Part shown: positions 1 through 13,908 of the stretch, one piece after another | Numbering within the stretch: position 1 is the first letter of the stretch | How the letters are laid out: every line of letters begins with the position of its first letter | Assembly: GCA_026168455.1 (NCBI GenBank) | Contig: CM047426.1 | Coordinates: 33,415,058 to 33,479,057, forward strand | Origin: Theocolax elegans | Taxonomy: Eukaryota; Arthropoda; Insecta; Hymenoptera; Cerocephalidae | DNA: 64,000 bases | Direction of reading: 5' to 3' | Position numbers and translations under genes: made by a program | Notes under the pieces: generated by a model | The model's input: the letters and a program-made list of their open reading frames with translations, nothing else | Told to the model about the DNA's origin: nothing | The model's database searches: none

Positions 1-1642
1 CAATGTTGTATACTTCCACAAAGTACTTTTATGCAAACGAATGTTAGTTCAATAAACTAATCTCCTAATATTAAATACAGTCATAGACAAAAATAAGTGA
101 ATTCGACATACATTCAATGTATTTTACAAAATCTTAATTTAAAACATTAACAACAACAACAACAACAACAACAATAATAATAATAAATATTTCTTCATTA
201 AAATAAACTCAATAAAATATTGAATCAAGTAAAGTATATAATAATAAAAGAAAACTGACAATGGAAGTCGAAGTTATAAAGAATCGAAATAGCAAGTAGT
301 GCATATATTTCCCAACTACATAGTTCGTTGGACATTGAACTCAAGTTTGTCGATTGATATAAAAGAGTTTGTAACCAGCCCTCGAATCCCTCGAATCCCA
401 GAAAAAACCGCTAAATCACCCGTGTCGGGGGTTACCGAGCCGCGGAGAGATTTGTGCTCTTGTAAACCAAGCCGGGCGATGTATCGCGAACGATTGGGCG
501 GGATAAAAGGGATACTGCAAGTCCACTGTCTCGACCCGATATCTCTATTTCTCTCTCATGATCACTAACGAGTTTACTTGCTTCGTGGTTTTGTTGACTT
601 TGTAATTTTCGTTACACGCGACAGCTTCGCTGCATGCGTTTAAATAATTAAAATAATGAAAAATAAAATTATATTAACACTTTATTTTAACATTATTTTG
701 CTTGAAATATAAATTATTTTATTCTAACGTCACCTTATAGAGTAATTTCTTAATGCAGTAACATTTCTTAATTACGTCTATTCTGCTCTTCGTGATTATA
801 AATTTTGATTTAATGTAAATTAGTGTTATTTAGTCGACTCTATAATCAGATACTTTTGATTGTTGAGATATTGCTGATATATCGCGACACGTATTGAAAA
901 GTGTGAACAATGGAATGTTGCGGAGAAACCAAGAAATAGACGGTTTCTCCTGCGAACGACAGATAACTTGGAAGGATTTCAGTGAATCAGAGAAGCGAGT
1001 CGAGGAATACGTAATGCTATTCTATTGGGGATTATCGGGGTGGGCGGCACAGGTTCCACGGGTCATTTCGTACGATCCGCATGAAGGGATACCCCCTTTA
1101 TCGGAGAAATATCGCGTTACCTCCAAATCACCGACTATTTTTTTATATAATAGCATAACATATGGACTGGCAACTCCATAGGGATGCGCTCGAGTAAAAT
1201 AAAACAATATACAGTTGCTTTGGCATTATTTTTCTCATTCTGTTCACGATCGCAATATTTTATATAGCTAGATACATCCCGAGGCAATAAACTCAAGGAA
1301 GTTCAAGGCAACACAAAGAAGATCTAATTTCCTTAATTCACGGAAATTTCCAAGAGGCAAAAAGCCGCGGTTAAAAGTCAATCGAAATGGTTCAAAGAGC
1401 TTCGTACGATGGGTTAGGGAAGAAAAAAGCTTGAAAGGAAGGGATGAAAGACGGCAACAGCGAGTGATCGCATCGCTGATCTCCCCGTCGTTCAAATATT
1501 CACCTACTTATCGGGAATTAAGCGCCGCGTAATCCGCGTCTGGCGAATTTGTCGGGCCTCTCTTCGAGCTCAAGATTTGCTTTTTCGATTGAGCCAGGCC
1601 GCAAAGGACGCGATGTCGAAGTGACAGAGGGAGAGGAAAGAA
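1..1642. other. Non-coding stretch with a CAA/TAA microsatellite
   Basis: AT-rich DNA with a (CAA)n run passing into (TAA)n at 151-186. The rest shows no gene. The longest frame, 894-1181 on the plus strand, starts with GTG, resembles no family I recognise, and is partly open on the opposite strand too. I treat it as chance. Bases 600-880 are strongly AT-rich, and 900-1640 are more balanced. Confidence 0.6.
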
Positions 1643-1680
1643 GAGGGAGGAGAGGGAGGAGAGGGAGGAGAGGGAGAGAG
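1643..1680. repeat. Purine minisatellite, 9-bp unit
   Basis: A GAGGGAGGA unit is repeated about four times and then degrades into GA. It makes a pure polypurine tract on the plus strand. It explains the serine/leucine-rich frame on the opposite strand at 1508-1759, which is therefore not a gene. Confidence 0.85.
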
Positions 1681-2845
1681 GAAGAGACGAATTCGAGCGA
1701 CTTTTGACGCGCGAACGATCAAAGCTGCCCTCCCTTATGAATTTCTTATTCGGATTCAATTTGGGGGCAGTCGAGTGCGTGATTCGCGGTAAGGAATCCC
1801 GCGTTATCCAAGATTTATTTTAGCCATCGACCAACCTCTCGGGAATCTTGTCCCTTCGCAACTCCGAATCGCAGACACGCAAGGAGTACGCACCGAAGGA
1901 AATATAAATAACTCGCTACGTTTCGTATGCAAGTCCATGGTCTATATCGGGGATGCATGAATTGCACAAATCCACGAAGCAGTGCGCCTAATCATATATT
2001 AGGCGAATCCAATACAAAAATGCCACGTTGACCCTTATTCTACGTTTTTCTATATAAATCCGAAAAATGCTCAAGACGGGCATATGCATTATACATATAC
2101 ATATTTACAAGTCAACGAAACAGCCAACGGGATTGGCCTCGTGTGCTATCGGCGTATACGGATAAAGTTCAATGCGGATATGCGAAAATGCGCATGCATA
2201 GGGTAACACGCGCCACGTTTCTGATTAACATGCGCATCCAGTAGGGGCGATGTCAGCTTGAGAGCTGCATCTCTGAACGTCTCATCTGCAAACGAGCTAT
2301 TTTCAGGATTTCCCTGCTACCGAACGAATGAGCCAATACCCGTGGGCGGTCGATGTGCAGAACGACAGGCTCTTGCTGCAGTTAAAGCCAACTGTTGCTG
2401 TCCCGACTGCGTTTATCCTCTGGAGGGTGATTAACATCGACTTCATTTGGAATAACGATCACAATATTTTCACAAACGGCCTTTTTTCGACTTATCAACT
2501 AAATGTCGTATTTATGTCAACAATTAATACTAATGGAATAGGTCTATTACATAAATTTATGTATTTTTACGTGATCCTTCAACGAAAAAATAATAAAAAC
2601 GAAAGTTACATTTGATTTTATCGTGAAATAATAATAGCATATAATATAGTAATGAAGAATAAATGTGCGAATATACCAGGAGAGATTAAAAAAAAAATAT
2701 TACAAATTTTATCAAGTATTTAAAACAATTGTATCAAGTGAAAATTGTATAGTACATCAGCTTGAATTCCATATTTTACTTCAATATCGATTTTTATGTA
2801 TTATTTGCTAAAATTACTAAAATAATAAAATTACCCTTCTTTCAC
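1681..2845. other. Non-coding stretch
   Basis: Moderately GC-rich up to about 2420, then AT-rich. No coding signature, RNA gene or clear repeat was seen. The frame at 2328-2615 starts with ATG, but its protein resembles nothing I know and its second half is AT-driven. Confidence 0.5.
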
Positions 2846-2869
2846 TTTTTTTTTTTTTTTTTTTTTTTT
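2846..2869. repeat. Poly-T run
   Basis: An uninterrupted run of 24 T. It could be the reverse-complement tail of a retroposed sequence on the minus strand, but I see no recognisable element body or target-site duplication beside it. Confidence 0.9.
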
Positions 2870-5483
2870 CATTTATTTAGCTTTATCAAACCTGCGGATA
2901 TAGTATTCCAAAGGTTTATTTAGCTACACGTTAATTTGCTTACAGTTAATTTGCTTTTTCGTATCTTTTAGCAAACTATTATATGTTCGAATACACTAAA
3001 TATATATAAAGATATATTTCATTTAAAATTGTATCTATAAGGTATAATAGATTTGTTTCAACAGCACGTAGATGTTTACAAATCAGGAATATTTATTGAA
3101 ACATTATACAAGGATGTGTATTATAACCCAAAAAGAAGAGAAATAAAATATATAACTTTTTGAAAATGTATATTATTAGGACATTTGTCAATAACAAATA
3201 GTATTTAAAAAAAAAACTTTAGTAAATTTAATATCAATTAGTTAATTGGATTGATTTTAGAATAATAATTTTTGCGCATAAGAGTGTATATAGACGTAGT
3301 ATGTGAATGTGTGCGTGGCGCGCGTGTATAGATTACATTCTCGTATCTCGTTTGTGCTCGGAGCAGCTCCGGGCTTTGACGCCCCTGATAATCCGGTCGT
3401 ACGTATATCAAGCATTCTGGGCAAAGAGAAAGAAGGAGCAAGCGGTTGATACAAGGGAGGTAGGAGAGAGAACCCGCAAATAAAGAGGAAGATAGAGGGA
3501 AAAATGTCGGTATATGTATATAGGACTCGGTCCGGGAAAGCGAAAAGGGTATAGGCGGAGTGAACGAGAGAAAACGACAGAAGGCAGGGCTCGGAGGAAA
3601 GGCAAATGAACGAGCGGGTCCATGAAAAGAACTCGTACAGAATCCGAGAAACCCCATTCGCGGAGAGGCCACCGCGACACGAGCCGGCCGCCGACTAATT
3701 GGAATTCGTCCGTAGCAGTCGAAGCAAGGCCTTTCTATAATTGAGACGCGGCCAGACCACCGACAAAAAATCTAAAAGGGAAGAGGATACGCTACCACTG
3801 GCGGTTCTACCGGCTCTCGCCCAGGAAAATTTCATCATCCGGTACGAGTAGCTAGGAAAAAAAATGCACCATTTCCGAGATGGCTATCTCGGATAAGAGG
3901 AAAACCGGACGCGCATCGCGCATCTCGCGTTACTCCCTCTCGGTGCAAAATCAAGGCTCGATTCGGATTTCGAACGCGCGGTTTTTTCTTACTCGGAAAT
4001 TTTTCCCGCGGTAAGCCGGTGAAATCCTTTATGCCCCGCGTCCATGCACGGGAACTGCTCATCGTTGTGTACATGTGCGGAAAGCTCGCGCCCCCCCGTG
4101 CCAGAGGTAATTGTAAAATTAATTAAGAGACAGGGAAAATAATTAATTTTTCTAATAAGTCTTGGGCACCGTTGTGCGTTGCTTTTTCCTGTGCCCGGTC
4201 GTTCCTCTCCTCTTTCTCCCCTAGTCCTCCCCGGCAGCTACCTTACCCCACCCCGAGGGTAGAAATAATTTCATAAGGGCTGCGGTACCCCCGGGTTTTC
4301 GGAGCTCGAAAGGGTGGCGGCTTGAGAACCGCATCTACATTCGCGAAAATACAATCCTGCCCTTCTCCCGCGTTTGCCTTCGCCACCGACGTACCGCAAC
4401 AAAGCGCCGGCCAACCGTAATCTATATACGCGCCTCGGACTCCCGTACTTTTGTCCCGCGCCGTCCGACCGATGCCTTATATTTTTCCCGGTGATCCGTC
4501 CGAGCTTACGTCGTCCGATCAGAAACCCATATACTTTTGACCTTTAGACCTTTATACATTCGTCTCTTTGAATTCTAGTATTAATATAATTGCGGCAATG
4601 TTTCCTGACGCTGCTATTTCATTCTTTTTTTATTGGACGACTATTATTCTGTATAGGTGTACAAGTATACATAACTTCGTACCTGTACCGTATACAAATC
4701 AGGATTCGAGACTGCCAGTACAAATAATATTTAATGAACTTTTGAGGAAAAGGCTCTTAACAATGGACACCGTATAAGCATAGGAATTCTACTTGAATAG
4801 AAAATTCCTCGTATTTACGAGATACTGAAGAGCGAAATGTAGCGACTTTACAATAAGAATAAAAACCAAAGAGAACTTTAGCTAGTAATTAACGAGAGGA
4901 AAATTTTTCGCTGTTAAAGGATAAAGAGATAAATAAGGAGTACGAAACGAGAGAAAAATAATAAAACGATTATACAATGTCAGATAATTCTAAACGTCTA
5001 AGTGGTTGATCCTTTTTGCTCGTAGCCTCACCTCGAATAAATATTAATGCAAGCAAAAACGGTGTCTTTGAAAGCAAGGGTAACACGTTCCCGAGGAAGA
5101 ATGACGGGGCGCGAGTTAACTAATCAGTTAAGAGCAAATATAATTTAGTAAAGTGGGAGAGACGGGGAGGGGGTAGGAGGTAGGTGGTCAGTCGACTCGA
5201 AGAGACAGAGCCGCGCTCTGCAAATTAGTGTAAATGAGAAAACAGAAGAATAAAGCACGTGAGTGGGAGGGATGGGGTTTCGGTGAAAAAAGGAAAATCA
5301 TAACGGGGAACGAGCGAACGAGGTGGTCCAACACAAACGCCCGAGATATACATCCGGCGATGGCGAAGGTGCGCGGTGGCTTTTACGCGCGGTCGAGACG
5401 TAGTAACGTTTGGTCAGTCCGAGAACATAAAGGCTCTCGAGAAATTAATTCTAGCTGCACCTCGGGTATATACGCTGCCGCTC
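2870..5483. other. Non-coding stretch, AT-rich then CpG-containing
   Basis: Bases 2870-3290 are AT-rich. Bases 3300-4550 form a GC-richer block with many CpG dinucleotides and purine-rich patches near 3420-3610. Minus-strand frames at 3238-3680 overlap each other in two phases, which argues against coding. Near 5164-5190 there is a G-rich patch with only two long G runs. No gene can be supported. Confidence 0.5.
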
Positions 5484-5533
5484 GTACACGCGCACACACG
5501 CGCACCCACGCACCCACGCACACACGCACATAC
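5484..5533. repeat. Imperfect (AC)n/(CGCA)n microsatellite
   Basis: Alternating purine-pyrimidine DNA rich in CAC and CGC. Such tracts can adopt Z-form DNA. It produces the histidine/threonine/arginine-rich peptides seen in both overlapping plus-strand frames here, which are therefore not genes. Confidence 0.8.
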
Positions 5534-8100
5534 AGAGATAAGTATACATACGTATATACGTATACACTCGAGAGAACGCTCGTGTTTTATTATTGAATGG
5601 CCTCCTTCCCGAGACTGCGAATCAACCCAGCAATTGGTTTATTATAATTTCATTGTGTTTTCATTACCCAGGTTAATTTGCCCCTTCGACCCCACGCGTG
5701 CTTCGACCTGTATCTTCCTTTATTATCCACGAACGAGCCGCTATACACCGACTCTCGGACTTGCGCGCAAAGGTGATATCGAGGAGGCACACCGACTAAA
5801 TTTGTTAGAAAGCTCGTTAGGATCGGGATGATTTCACGATCGGAAAATTTTCGATTTACTTTTTCATTAATCAAACCTTCTCGCCTTCTTAATTCGATGG
5901 TATATATACCGGGACACGCTAGAGAGATAGGACCTTCTCTCCCGTTGACTTCTTCGTTTTTTAATCCAAAGCTCCGACCCTTCGCAAACTCGTTCTTTAA
6001 CGTCGTTACACGTGAAACGCACCGACGCCGTGATTTTCGGGGGAGGAGAGAGAGAGAGAGAGAGCGAGAACGGAGCCGGCTCTGCTCTTTTGATTGACTG
6101 TTTGAACGATTTTTACTCGGTCGGTCCCACTCTCGCCAGTCTGACATTGATTATCGCTTATTGAATTTGCCTCTCTCGCGAGCCTGTGCTCCCCTGTCCA
6201 AAGTCTGTCTTGGATGCGATCGACGGAGTTGCGAAAGCGGCGCAACCGGCGCGCACCGACACTTTAAATACTTTAGGGGCCGAATTTCAAACTCGGAATT
6301 TTCGGCCGCAACTCCCCCCAGAGCCCGCCTTCCCTCGCCCTCATCTGAAAACCCTGAAAACCTCGCCGATATAGACACGTTATATACGCCGACTGGCAGA
6401 AAGCCCTGCTCTTTTTACCCTCTGTCATATCGCATCTAATTGCGTTAACGCGAGAAAAGTATACATTCGCGTAGCTTCGTTCCAAGATTGACATGGATTT
6501 ACCTCGTACTACCCCTTTTTTGCACACCCGAACCTTATGCAGCCTACCAAAAACTGACTTCACGTCCCCGTTTCACGTTTCACGTTAATCACCGATAGCA
6601 CAATTCCGATCAAATTTTTATCAACCAATAACCCTACTAATTCCTTATTTTCCTTCTATTTTAACAAATATTATATTGTTTTATCATCCGCGCTTTCTGC
6701 CTTATTTGACTCAATTATTTATTTCTTCTTATGTGTTTATTATTTTGCTCACAAATAGTCTAATATTTTTTTTTCTGAAAAATATCAAGAAATTTGTTAA
6801 AACCCTGATCAACGTTTTTAATTATTTTCGTACGTCCATTAAATTCTAACATAATAGAGTTAAAGTTTCAGTTTTTCCATCCCAGTCATACAATTCATCT
6901 CTAAATTTCTTAAAGTGAAATGTCATTCTAAAACAAAGAGATTCCACTTAAAGTGAGTGGCATTTTACTTAAAAAAATTAAATACGCGCGTTAAATTTTT
7001 ATCGAAATTTTATTTAAAATACTTATTATTTAACAAACATTGAATACAAATATCGCTGTAATTTAAAAAATATACTGTTAAAATATGCGATAATTTTTAA
7101 ACAAAATGATACACACGATTATTTATTAAGTCTCGATTTTTTTTCGTCGCAATAACGTAGATTATTTAACAGGTGTTGGAATATAATTAGAAGTAACAAT
7201 CAGTTAGTTGTATAGCGAACGAATGCACTGTGCTACTTTGGAAGTTAGTAAAGAACTAATGCAGAACGCAATTGCCTAGTTGTAGGGGTAAAAATGTGAA
7301 AATACCGGAGCATTTGTTAAATGCGATTGCCTCTAAAAAATGGAAGGTAGAAGGTATACAATCGAAAAAAAATATACCCTCTACAATAGCAATCGAGGTA
7401 GGTGTGTTGTGCGCGCACGGTGAAAAATCGAGCTCGTTCCAAGCGCGATAGGCAAAAGTTTCTCGTTTTCCTCGGGCATACGGCACATGTATCCCATTCC
7501 CGCCGCCTTTTCGCAAAATAGATTCTCCCGCTCCATCTCTGAACCGATGCAACGGGACCGGGTTATTCCCTAGAGCGAGGGTGCACACGAATTCTGTATA
7601 TAGGTGCGCCGCGCACACCCGCCCCCGAGAAATATTTCGTCCGGGCAAAGAGCCGTAGGTTTCGTGCATGCTTATACATGTCTCATCCGCGTACACTTCC
7701 CCCCACTGAATTATTGAACCTCGAGGCGAAAGCGGCATCGGAATCGGAATCGCAATCGCAATCGCAATCGGCGGTCCTATACGTTCTTGCGGCTTGGGTT
7801 TTTTAAAAATTGACCGAAAAAGGTGAGTCGATCGAAGAAAGCCTGTATGGGGGAGTGTCGGTACGGTATTTAATATTTACAAACGAGGTATAACCGAGAC
7901 GCGGGAACCTCTCGCGAGTATACGTATACCCGTAGCGACCGCGGTCCACTTCGGGCTCGAACTCTCCGCTCCGAAATCTCATCGGCCCAAATGGCGCATC
8001 AACATCCATTATTAAACGGCCTCGGAATATTAACGATACAGTTACCGTATTCCAGAAGCTAAATTAGCGCAGATTATTACGAGTGAGCTGCTGCTCTATA
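5534..8100. other. Non-coding stretch with (GA)n and (CAATCG)n repeats
   Basis: It contains a (GA)n run at 6046-6064 and a hexanucleotide run, CAATCG with a GAATCG start, at 7736-7770. At 6911-6976 two imperfect ~20-bp arms, built on TTAAAGTGAAATG and its reverse, could form a stem. Many overlapping frames at 5650-6560 lie on both strands of a GC-rich block and look like chance. Bases 6600-7250 are AT-rich. Confidence 0.5.
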
Positions 8101-8132
8101 CCTCTCCCTCTCCCTCTCCCTCTCCCTCTCCC
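8101..8132. repeat. (CTCCCT)n microsatellite
   Basis: About five perfect copies of CTCCCT, giving a polypyrimidine tract on the plus strand. Confidence 0.9.
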
Positions 8133-11100
8133 TATCTCGTGCTTCCTCATTCTCTTGTTCCTACCGCCGGTTGCCGGTTGCGTCCCTTGGTTTACTCACT
8201 CATCCTTTCGGCTGTTGGCCACCTCGTTTTAATCGAACTTAATGTTAAGGATGTGTTAACATTCGACGATGTTTCCTACTTCTTGACCAATTATTTCACG
8301 ATTTTCGTTCGGATTCGTTAGTATTGCATACCTTCATAAACCTCTTTACCTACTATCAATATATTCTTCTTATTACATTCATATCAATTTATCAGTATTT
8401 TATTCCTACAAAAGTCAAATTTAACATTAGAGAAGTGTATTGACGGTCTCAATTAAGTATACCTGGGATGGCGATCACTAATTTAAGCCCCCTGAAAACT
8501 ATATAATAATATATATAGGTATGAAATTATAATTAAAAATATAAAAATATGGAACACATTAATTAATAATAAACGGACGATTTAAAATTTACGTTGACTC
8601 AAATGGTACAAGTTTTTAAAATGCAAAAGGTACGTCGAAATTCTACATTATTAAGAAAGTGAGGTAAAAAGTTGATTAAAACTTTTTCGTACATTATATA
8701 ATTACGTGACCATTTTCTTATTTAATTAAACCATTTTCAAGGTACTCTTTTTATAAGAAAGAAATATTTATCAATAAGTCATAAAAATTCTTGTTATCAG
8801 TAGGATTTAATTTTGACTTTACGATTAAAAATACATTTTAAATTACGTGATTTGTGAAAATACAGTTCCAAACCGATAATTTTAGTGCGGTGCAGAACTA
8901 ACGAAAATAACGTCTATACGCGAAAATACTATGTAATTTTGAGAGCGCGATACCAGCCAGATTAATTAGAGGTTTGAATTGTAGGAGTTTGACAATAGAA
9001 CTCGCGTGATGAAAGTCTTGTAAGATACGAGAGTAGATTGAGAAGATGCCGTAAGTTATGTAAATGGCGATTTAGCCGTCTAGATGACAGCGAGAGCAGG
9101 GCCGAGGAAAATTTCAATCCTATTGAACGTCTCTGGGGAACGAGAAAGCGAGGCTCCACGTCTAATCTTGAACCCTGCTTCCGAAATCGCACGGCGATGG
9201 CGATATCGAAGAAGCTACACCGGTACATCACGTTTATGGACCGTCGCAGAGGTCCGCCGTCGGCTTTTCAATAAACTAGTGTCTCCCTGTGGGTCGTTTT
9301 ACAAAGACCTTCCTTAAAACGTCATTTCCATATTTCCTCTCGTGCAAGTGACTCAATTTTCTCGGTGCGTTTCCAGCAAATCGAATGTGCGATACTCGTA
9401 AACTGATTGATAGGCCCTTTGGAACTTTTCAACGGCGCCTATCACGAAAATACAATATCGTATTTTACTGTTTTACATTTCCAACTTTCGTGTCGAAGTC
9501 TCTCCTACAATATCAAAGATTCTTACTTTCTGCGATGGCCGACGAGGGTTCTAGACGTAAATTATATTGTACTCTGAAATTTATTATGTCCTAATCAACA
9601 ATCTATTGGTAATATAACTTGTCACGATAATTAATTTATCCATAACAATATGTACGTATAGAAAAAATACTAAAACAATACGATATTATATTTTATTATA
9701 ATATTGTTAAATACCAATTGTTTAAAATGCCGTGATATATTGAGCAATTAAAAACGTATTTAAACGTTCGAAACTACGTGTACAAGGGTTTATGGTGAAG
9801 GCAAGATGACTAGTATGCAACCTGTCAGTCGTTAAGTCTCACAACCTCCGACTCGACAATTACTCGATAGTCCTTCGGAAATTTCGTTTGTACACATGCA
9901 CCCAATGGAATTATTTAAGAATAAGTGATTAAGCCAGTCAAACTCGGCCATTCGCTATTAGGGTAAGCAATCCAAGTACGCGAAGCAGCCCCTGATAAGG
10001 TAGACGGTCTCGGAGTTTCCCGCTCGAGCGGTGGGCTAACGTCGCTGGAAACTCGGCTCAGATTTATTCGCTGGCCTGCCTCAGGGGAGCACGAAAAGAG
10101 ACCGGGCTAGCCTCTTTTTCTCCCCAACGGTCTCCCTCACGGTTTCTCCTTGGTTCGCGTCGCACGACGCCGCGGGGCCTTTATTGACCCTTTTATGCCT
10201 CTATTTGTTATGCCGCGGCCCTTTGTACGCGAGCGACGCGCGCGCACATCCAGCACTTGGCCTCCTCCGACCCCCGCTCGCGTCCGCTGCGCTCCCTAGG
10301 CTATATTTGACCAGTATTATAAAAATCAACCAACCGATTTTGTACGTGAAATATGCGTCCCTCGTGCGTAGCCTGAATATTTTATCACTGTCCACGAGGG
10401 CGGAGCCCCTCGACCTTTTTTCCGCGAGGAAGCTTCCATTCGTCTGCCTTGCGTCGATTCTTTGACTTCCGTATATGCGGCTCTTTATAAACCTATTGTA
10501 ACCGAGCAATATTTTTATGGTCCTTTAGGAGGATCCTACATAAATCAAATTGAGTAATTGTTTGTTTTCTTTCCTCTCTTTCTCTGATTTCGAATTTCGG
10601 TTATTGTATTTTGACATTACATAATCGAACGAATTAAGTAACAATATTCTATTTTTCTAATACAATAAAACAAGTTAAAATAATGATGAATATTATCGTA
10701 AACGGTTGTACTTATGTTGGGACAAAATATTTTAACTCAATAAGAAGTAGTGAAAGAAATTGAAACTTGTGAGACATAAATTTCTGTAAAGTATAAATCA
10801 ATATTTTATCTTTGATTCGGCCTATTATGAATGCAATTAGAAGATATCATAAGAGTCGAGGGATTGTAATATATATAAGAGTGAGTTACTATCGTCGGGT
10901 AACCGATCGGGCAAATGAATTATGTTCTCCGGGAGGACGGTAATTAGTCGTGTTACACCTGTCCAGCATGTGTCTTAGAAAATTAGTGATCTTAGGTATC
11001 TCGGTCACATCTATTCTAATTGTGCGTGGGTCGAAACGCGACGGCAGACCGGACGCACGCCGAGGAATTATAGACGCCGCGACAGTGTAGCTAATTGTCC

Positions 11101-11940
11101 ATCTATATCTGGCGGAGGTAGACGCTCGAGCACGTCTCAATGGCCTCTTGCACCCGGCCCGCATGTGCAACATTGTATTGCCGAGGGGGAGGGATTCAGA
11201 TTCGGCGTCTGCGGTGAGCTGACAGACGGGCGTTCAGACGTGCCCTTCTCTCCTTCTCTCCTTCTCTCTTCCTCTCTCGCACTCGAGTGCATAATGGTCC
11301 GAGAGCCAGCAACCGCGTGCATTCCTAATAATGAAGACAACGATAAATCAACAAGGAGAATACGCCCGCGGATGTGCGCCGAATATCCTATGCATAATAT
11401 CGCGTCATTATCTGAGGGCTTGAGAGCCAGCTTCGCGACCAATGCTCCCCTGCAGTGGGCTTCGCGACGACCCCTCGGCGCTTCAGTTTTGACCCATCCT
11501 AATTATACCTTACCACATGCTTTCGTAAATCTATACATCAATTATTTTTTAGCTTCGCTCGTGTATAACCGGAAGCTTCATCTTTATTTACTCATACACT
11601 ATTACTATCATTCAATTACTCAACTATTTTTCATACAAATTTTTTTTTTACATTTTACAAATTTAAAACTCAAACTGAGAATAAAATTGATACAAGCTAT
11701 AACATAGTTATTTCTAGCCTTAATCATTGATAAATTTAAAAACGTCTTACAATAAGAAGAAGATTAGTCTCAAGTATTATTATTAGTATTATTTTCTGTT
11801 ATTAAAAAAGAAAAATATTTCTTTTGTAGCGAATGCTTTAGAAACTACTGAACGGAAGTTACATTACCAATAAAACTAGGGAACAAAAGTACGGTAAGTA
11901 ATTTCAACATTTACTTTCGATATCGGGTTCATAAGCAGTC
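8133..11940. other. Non-coding stretch
   Basis: Alternating AT-rich (8330-8900, 9600-9780, 10500-10890) and GC-richer (9000-9300, 10000-10480, 10890-11480) blocks. The longest frame, 11165-11707, crosses a (TCTCCTTC) pyrimidine patch and ends in AT-rich DNA with leucine/tyrosine-rich codons. No domain or splice-bounded coding block is evident. Confidence 0.5.
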
Positions 11941-12578
11941 GAGTGTCACACCTCCGGGAAACGGATCTTTACCAAACTCTAGGATATATTAACTACTATA
12001 AAAACAGAAAGAAACCCAGAGTTTTAGACTCTAGCGTTCTTTTTTACGATAGATACAAGGAAATAACGAAAAATCTCCTCGAAAAAACTCTTGACTTTGA
12101 TCGCCTATAACTCGGAAAAAAATAAATATAGGCTTCCAAACTCAAATCCAAAAGAAAGCTGAGATCAAGTATATTGGATTAAAAAAAAGAAACTTAATTA
12201 TCTTGATTTGGTCGAAATTATGAAAGTAAATGAATTTAACGATATTTCGATGACTATTTTAATTAAAAAATTTGCTGATTTTTTAGGCGAAATTGTCTTT
12301 TGTTTTTTATTTTTTCATAACTTTTGGCAAAAATTTTTTAATGTAATCTACTTGATCTCAGTTTTCTTCTGGATTTAAGTTTGAAAGACTATATTTATTT
12401 TTTTCCGAGTTAGAGACGATTAAAGTCAAGGGTTCTTTCGACGAGATTTCCGTTATTTGCTTATATCTATCGTGAAAAAATGCGTTAGAGTCTAAAAATC
12501 TGGCTTTCTTTATATTTTTATAGTCGTAAACATATCCTAGAGTTTGATAAAGATCCGTTTCCCGGAGATGTGACACTC
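11941..12578. mobile_element. Palindromic (fold-back) transposable element
   Basis: A 638-bp unit whose two halves are inverted copies. The left end reads GAGTGTCACACCTCCGGG, and the right end is its reverse complement with a T for a C. Pairing continues inward through the A/T-rich middle, for example the block around AACGGATCTTTA at the left and its partner near 12548. The arms have diverged by scattered substitutions and small indels, so the copy is old. No protein is encoded; the frame at 12358-12576 is just one arm read through. The superfamily is unknown, and I could not define a target-site duplication. Confidence 0.75.
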
Positions 12579-13616
12579 TCCTTGTAAGAAAAAATTCTTA
12601 AATTATTAAATTATTTGTTCACTACAAGTAAAATTATGAAGGTGTAAGAACGAGAAAGAATATACGACGAATCAATCTCTTATCGCGTTAAATGAAAATT
12701 CTAGCTTTGATGGATTAAGATTAAGGAAAAAGGCAGCTGCTCGGTAATTCCATAAAACGAGCAGGCTGTGTCAGCAGTAAGTAAATTTTCGAGCGATAGT
12801 GAAGGACGGATAGAGAACTAGGTACTAGTGAGAGATAGAGATGGAAAGAGAAATTGAGAGCAGACGAGCAGTCGACTCGTCGGGGGCAATGACGGATCGC
12901 GTTTTCACGATGATTGGTTGCTCAATACCGGTCGACTCCGGCCAGAACATTTGTTCGACGTGGTGGCTCGTGACGTTGACCATCGATCGGTGAATATACC
13001 ATCCCATGTTCCATGCGTCAAACTGCACCCTTTGCAGGAGCATTAGCCCACGAGTCAGCCTTCACCTCCCACCTCCTTTTTACCGTATATCCTAGACCAC
13101 CGAGCGATGATCCGTCATCCACCGACCGATGCACCCTTCGCACGCAATGGCAAATCAATCGTTGGATTCACTCTCCCAGCTTATTCGGACAATGTCACGC
13201 GATGAAACAATGCCACTCGTTGGTTTATAATTTAGTCACGGAATTACACTTATTCATTTATCTATCCATTATCACCACAGAAAAATACATTTTTCTTTAC
13301 AAACTACTCTTACTATATGTGTATTCGAAAGTTACTTACCAGATCTTCCCAAATTTTATCATCATTGACAAGATTTTTCAAAATTTCTAACAAAGAAATT
13401 ACCTTATATTTTTAATATTTTTCATCTTGTAAACTATTAGAAAAACAATTTGTGATTTAGTGTTGTCAAATGCATGAAAAGATAAAAGAAAATTTAGGAC
13501 TGGTGAGCCTTGATGAACAAGCTCGGACAGTCGCTATACTATTGACGAAAATGTATTTTGCAATTAAGTATCTGCATTTGTCAATCTAGTAGTTTTTTAT
13601 TTAATTATAATTTAAA
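12579..13616. other. Non-coding stretch
   Basis: A GC-richer block at 12750-13220 between AT-rich flanks. Frames here (12825-13043 minus, 13013-13390 plus) overlap tail to tail and resemble no known protein. Confidence 0.5.
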
Positions 13617-13908
13617 TAATCACGGAGAGAAGAAACAGACTAGCGTTGTAGGTTAGGCTGTCAGCGCAAAGTTGCAGGATGTCATACCGCGATGGTATGG
13701 CCGCCCTGCCAAAAGTTTCCATAGGCATCATAGGTGAAAACGCGCAGGGGGCGTGGCTAAACAAGCAATAGTATGATGACCATACCAACGTGGTATGGAA
13801 TCACACAAAAGTAGTATGGATATCGCGCAACCATAGCACGATTTCACGGCGGGTAACGGTTGCAGAAACGTTCATACAACGCTGGTTTGTTTCTTCTCTC
13901 CGTGATTA
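13617..13908. mobile_element. MITE with ~35-bp terminal inverted repeats
   Basis: The left end begins TAATCACGGAGAGAAGAAAC, and the right end is its inverted copy ending CTCCGTGATTA. The match continues to an AGCGTTGTA block with a short mismatched patch between. The interior holds two hairpins of the same design: CATACC with a 5-nt loop and GGTATG (13683-13699), and CCATACC with a 5-nt loop and GGTATGG (13780-13798). There is no coding frame. It is non-autonomous, and the superfamily is not assigned. The outermost TAAT may belong to the repeat or be target sequence. Confidence 0.8.

Noticed and set aside
5164..5190. G-rich patch as a quadruplex
   Set aside because: Only two runs have three or more G.
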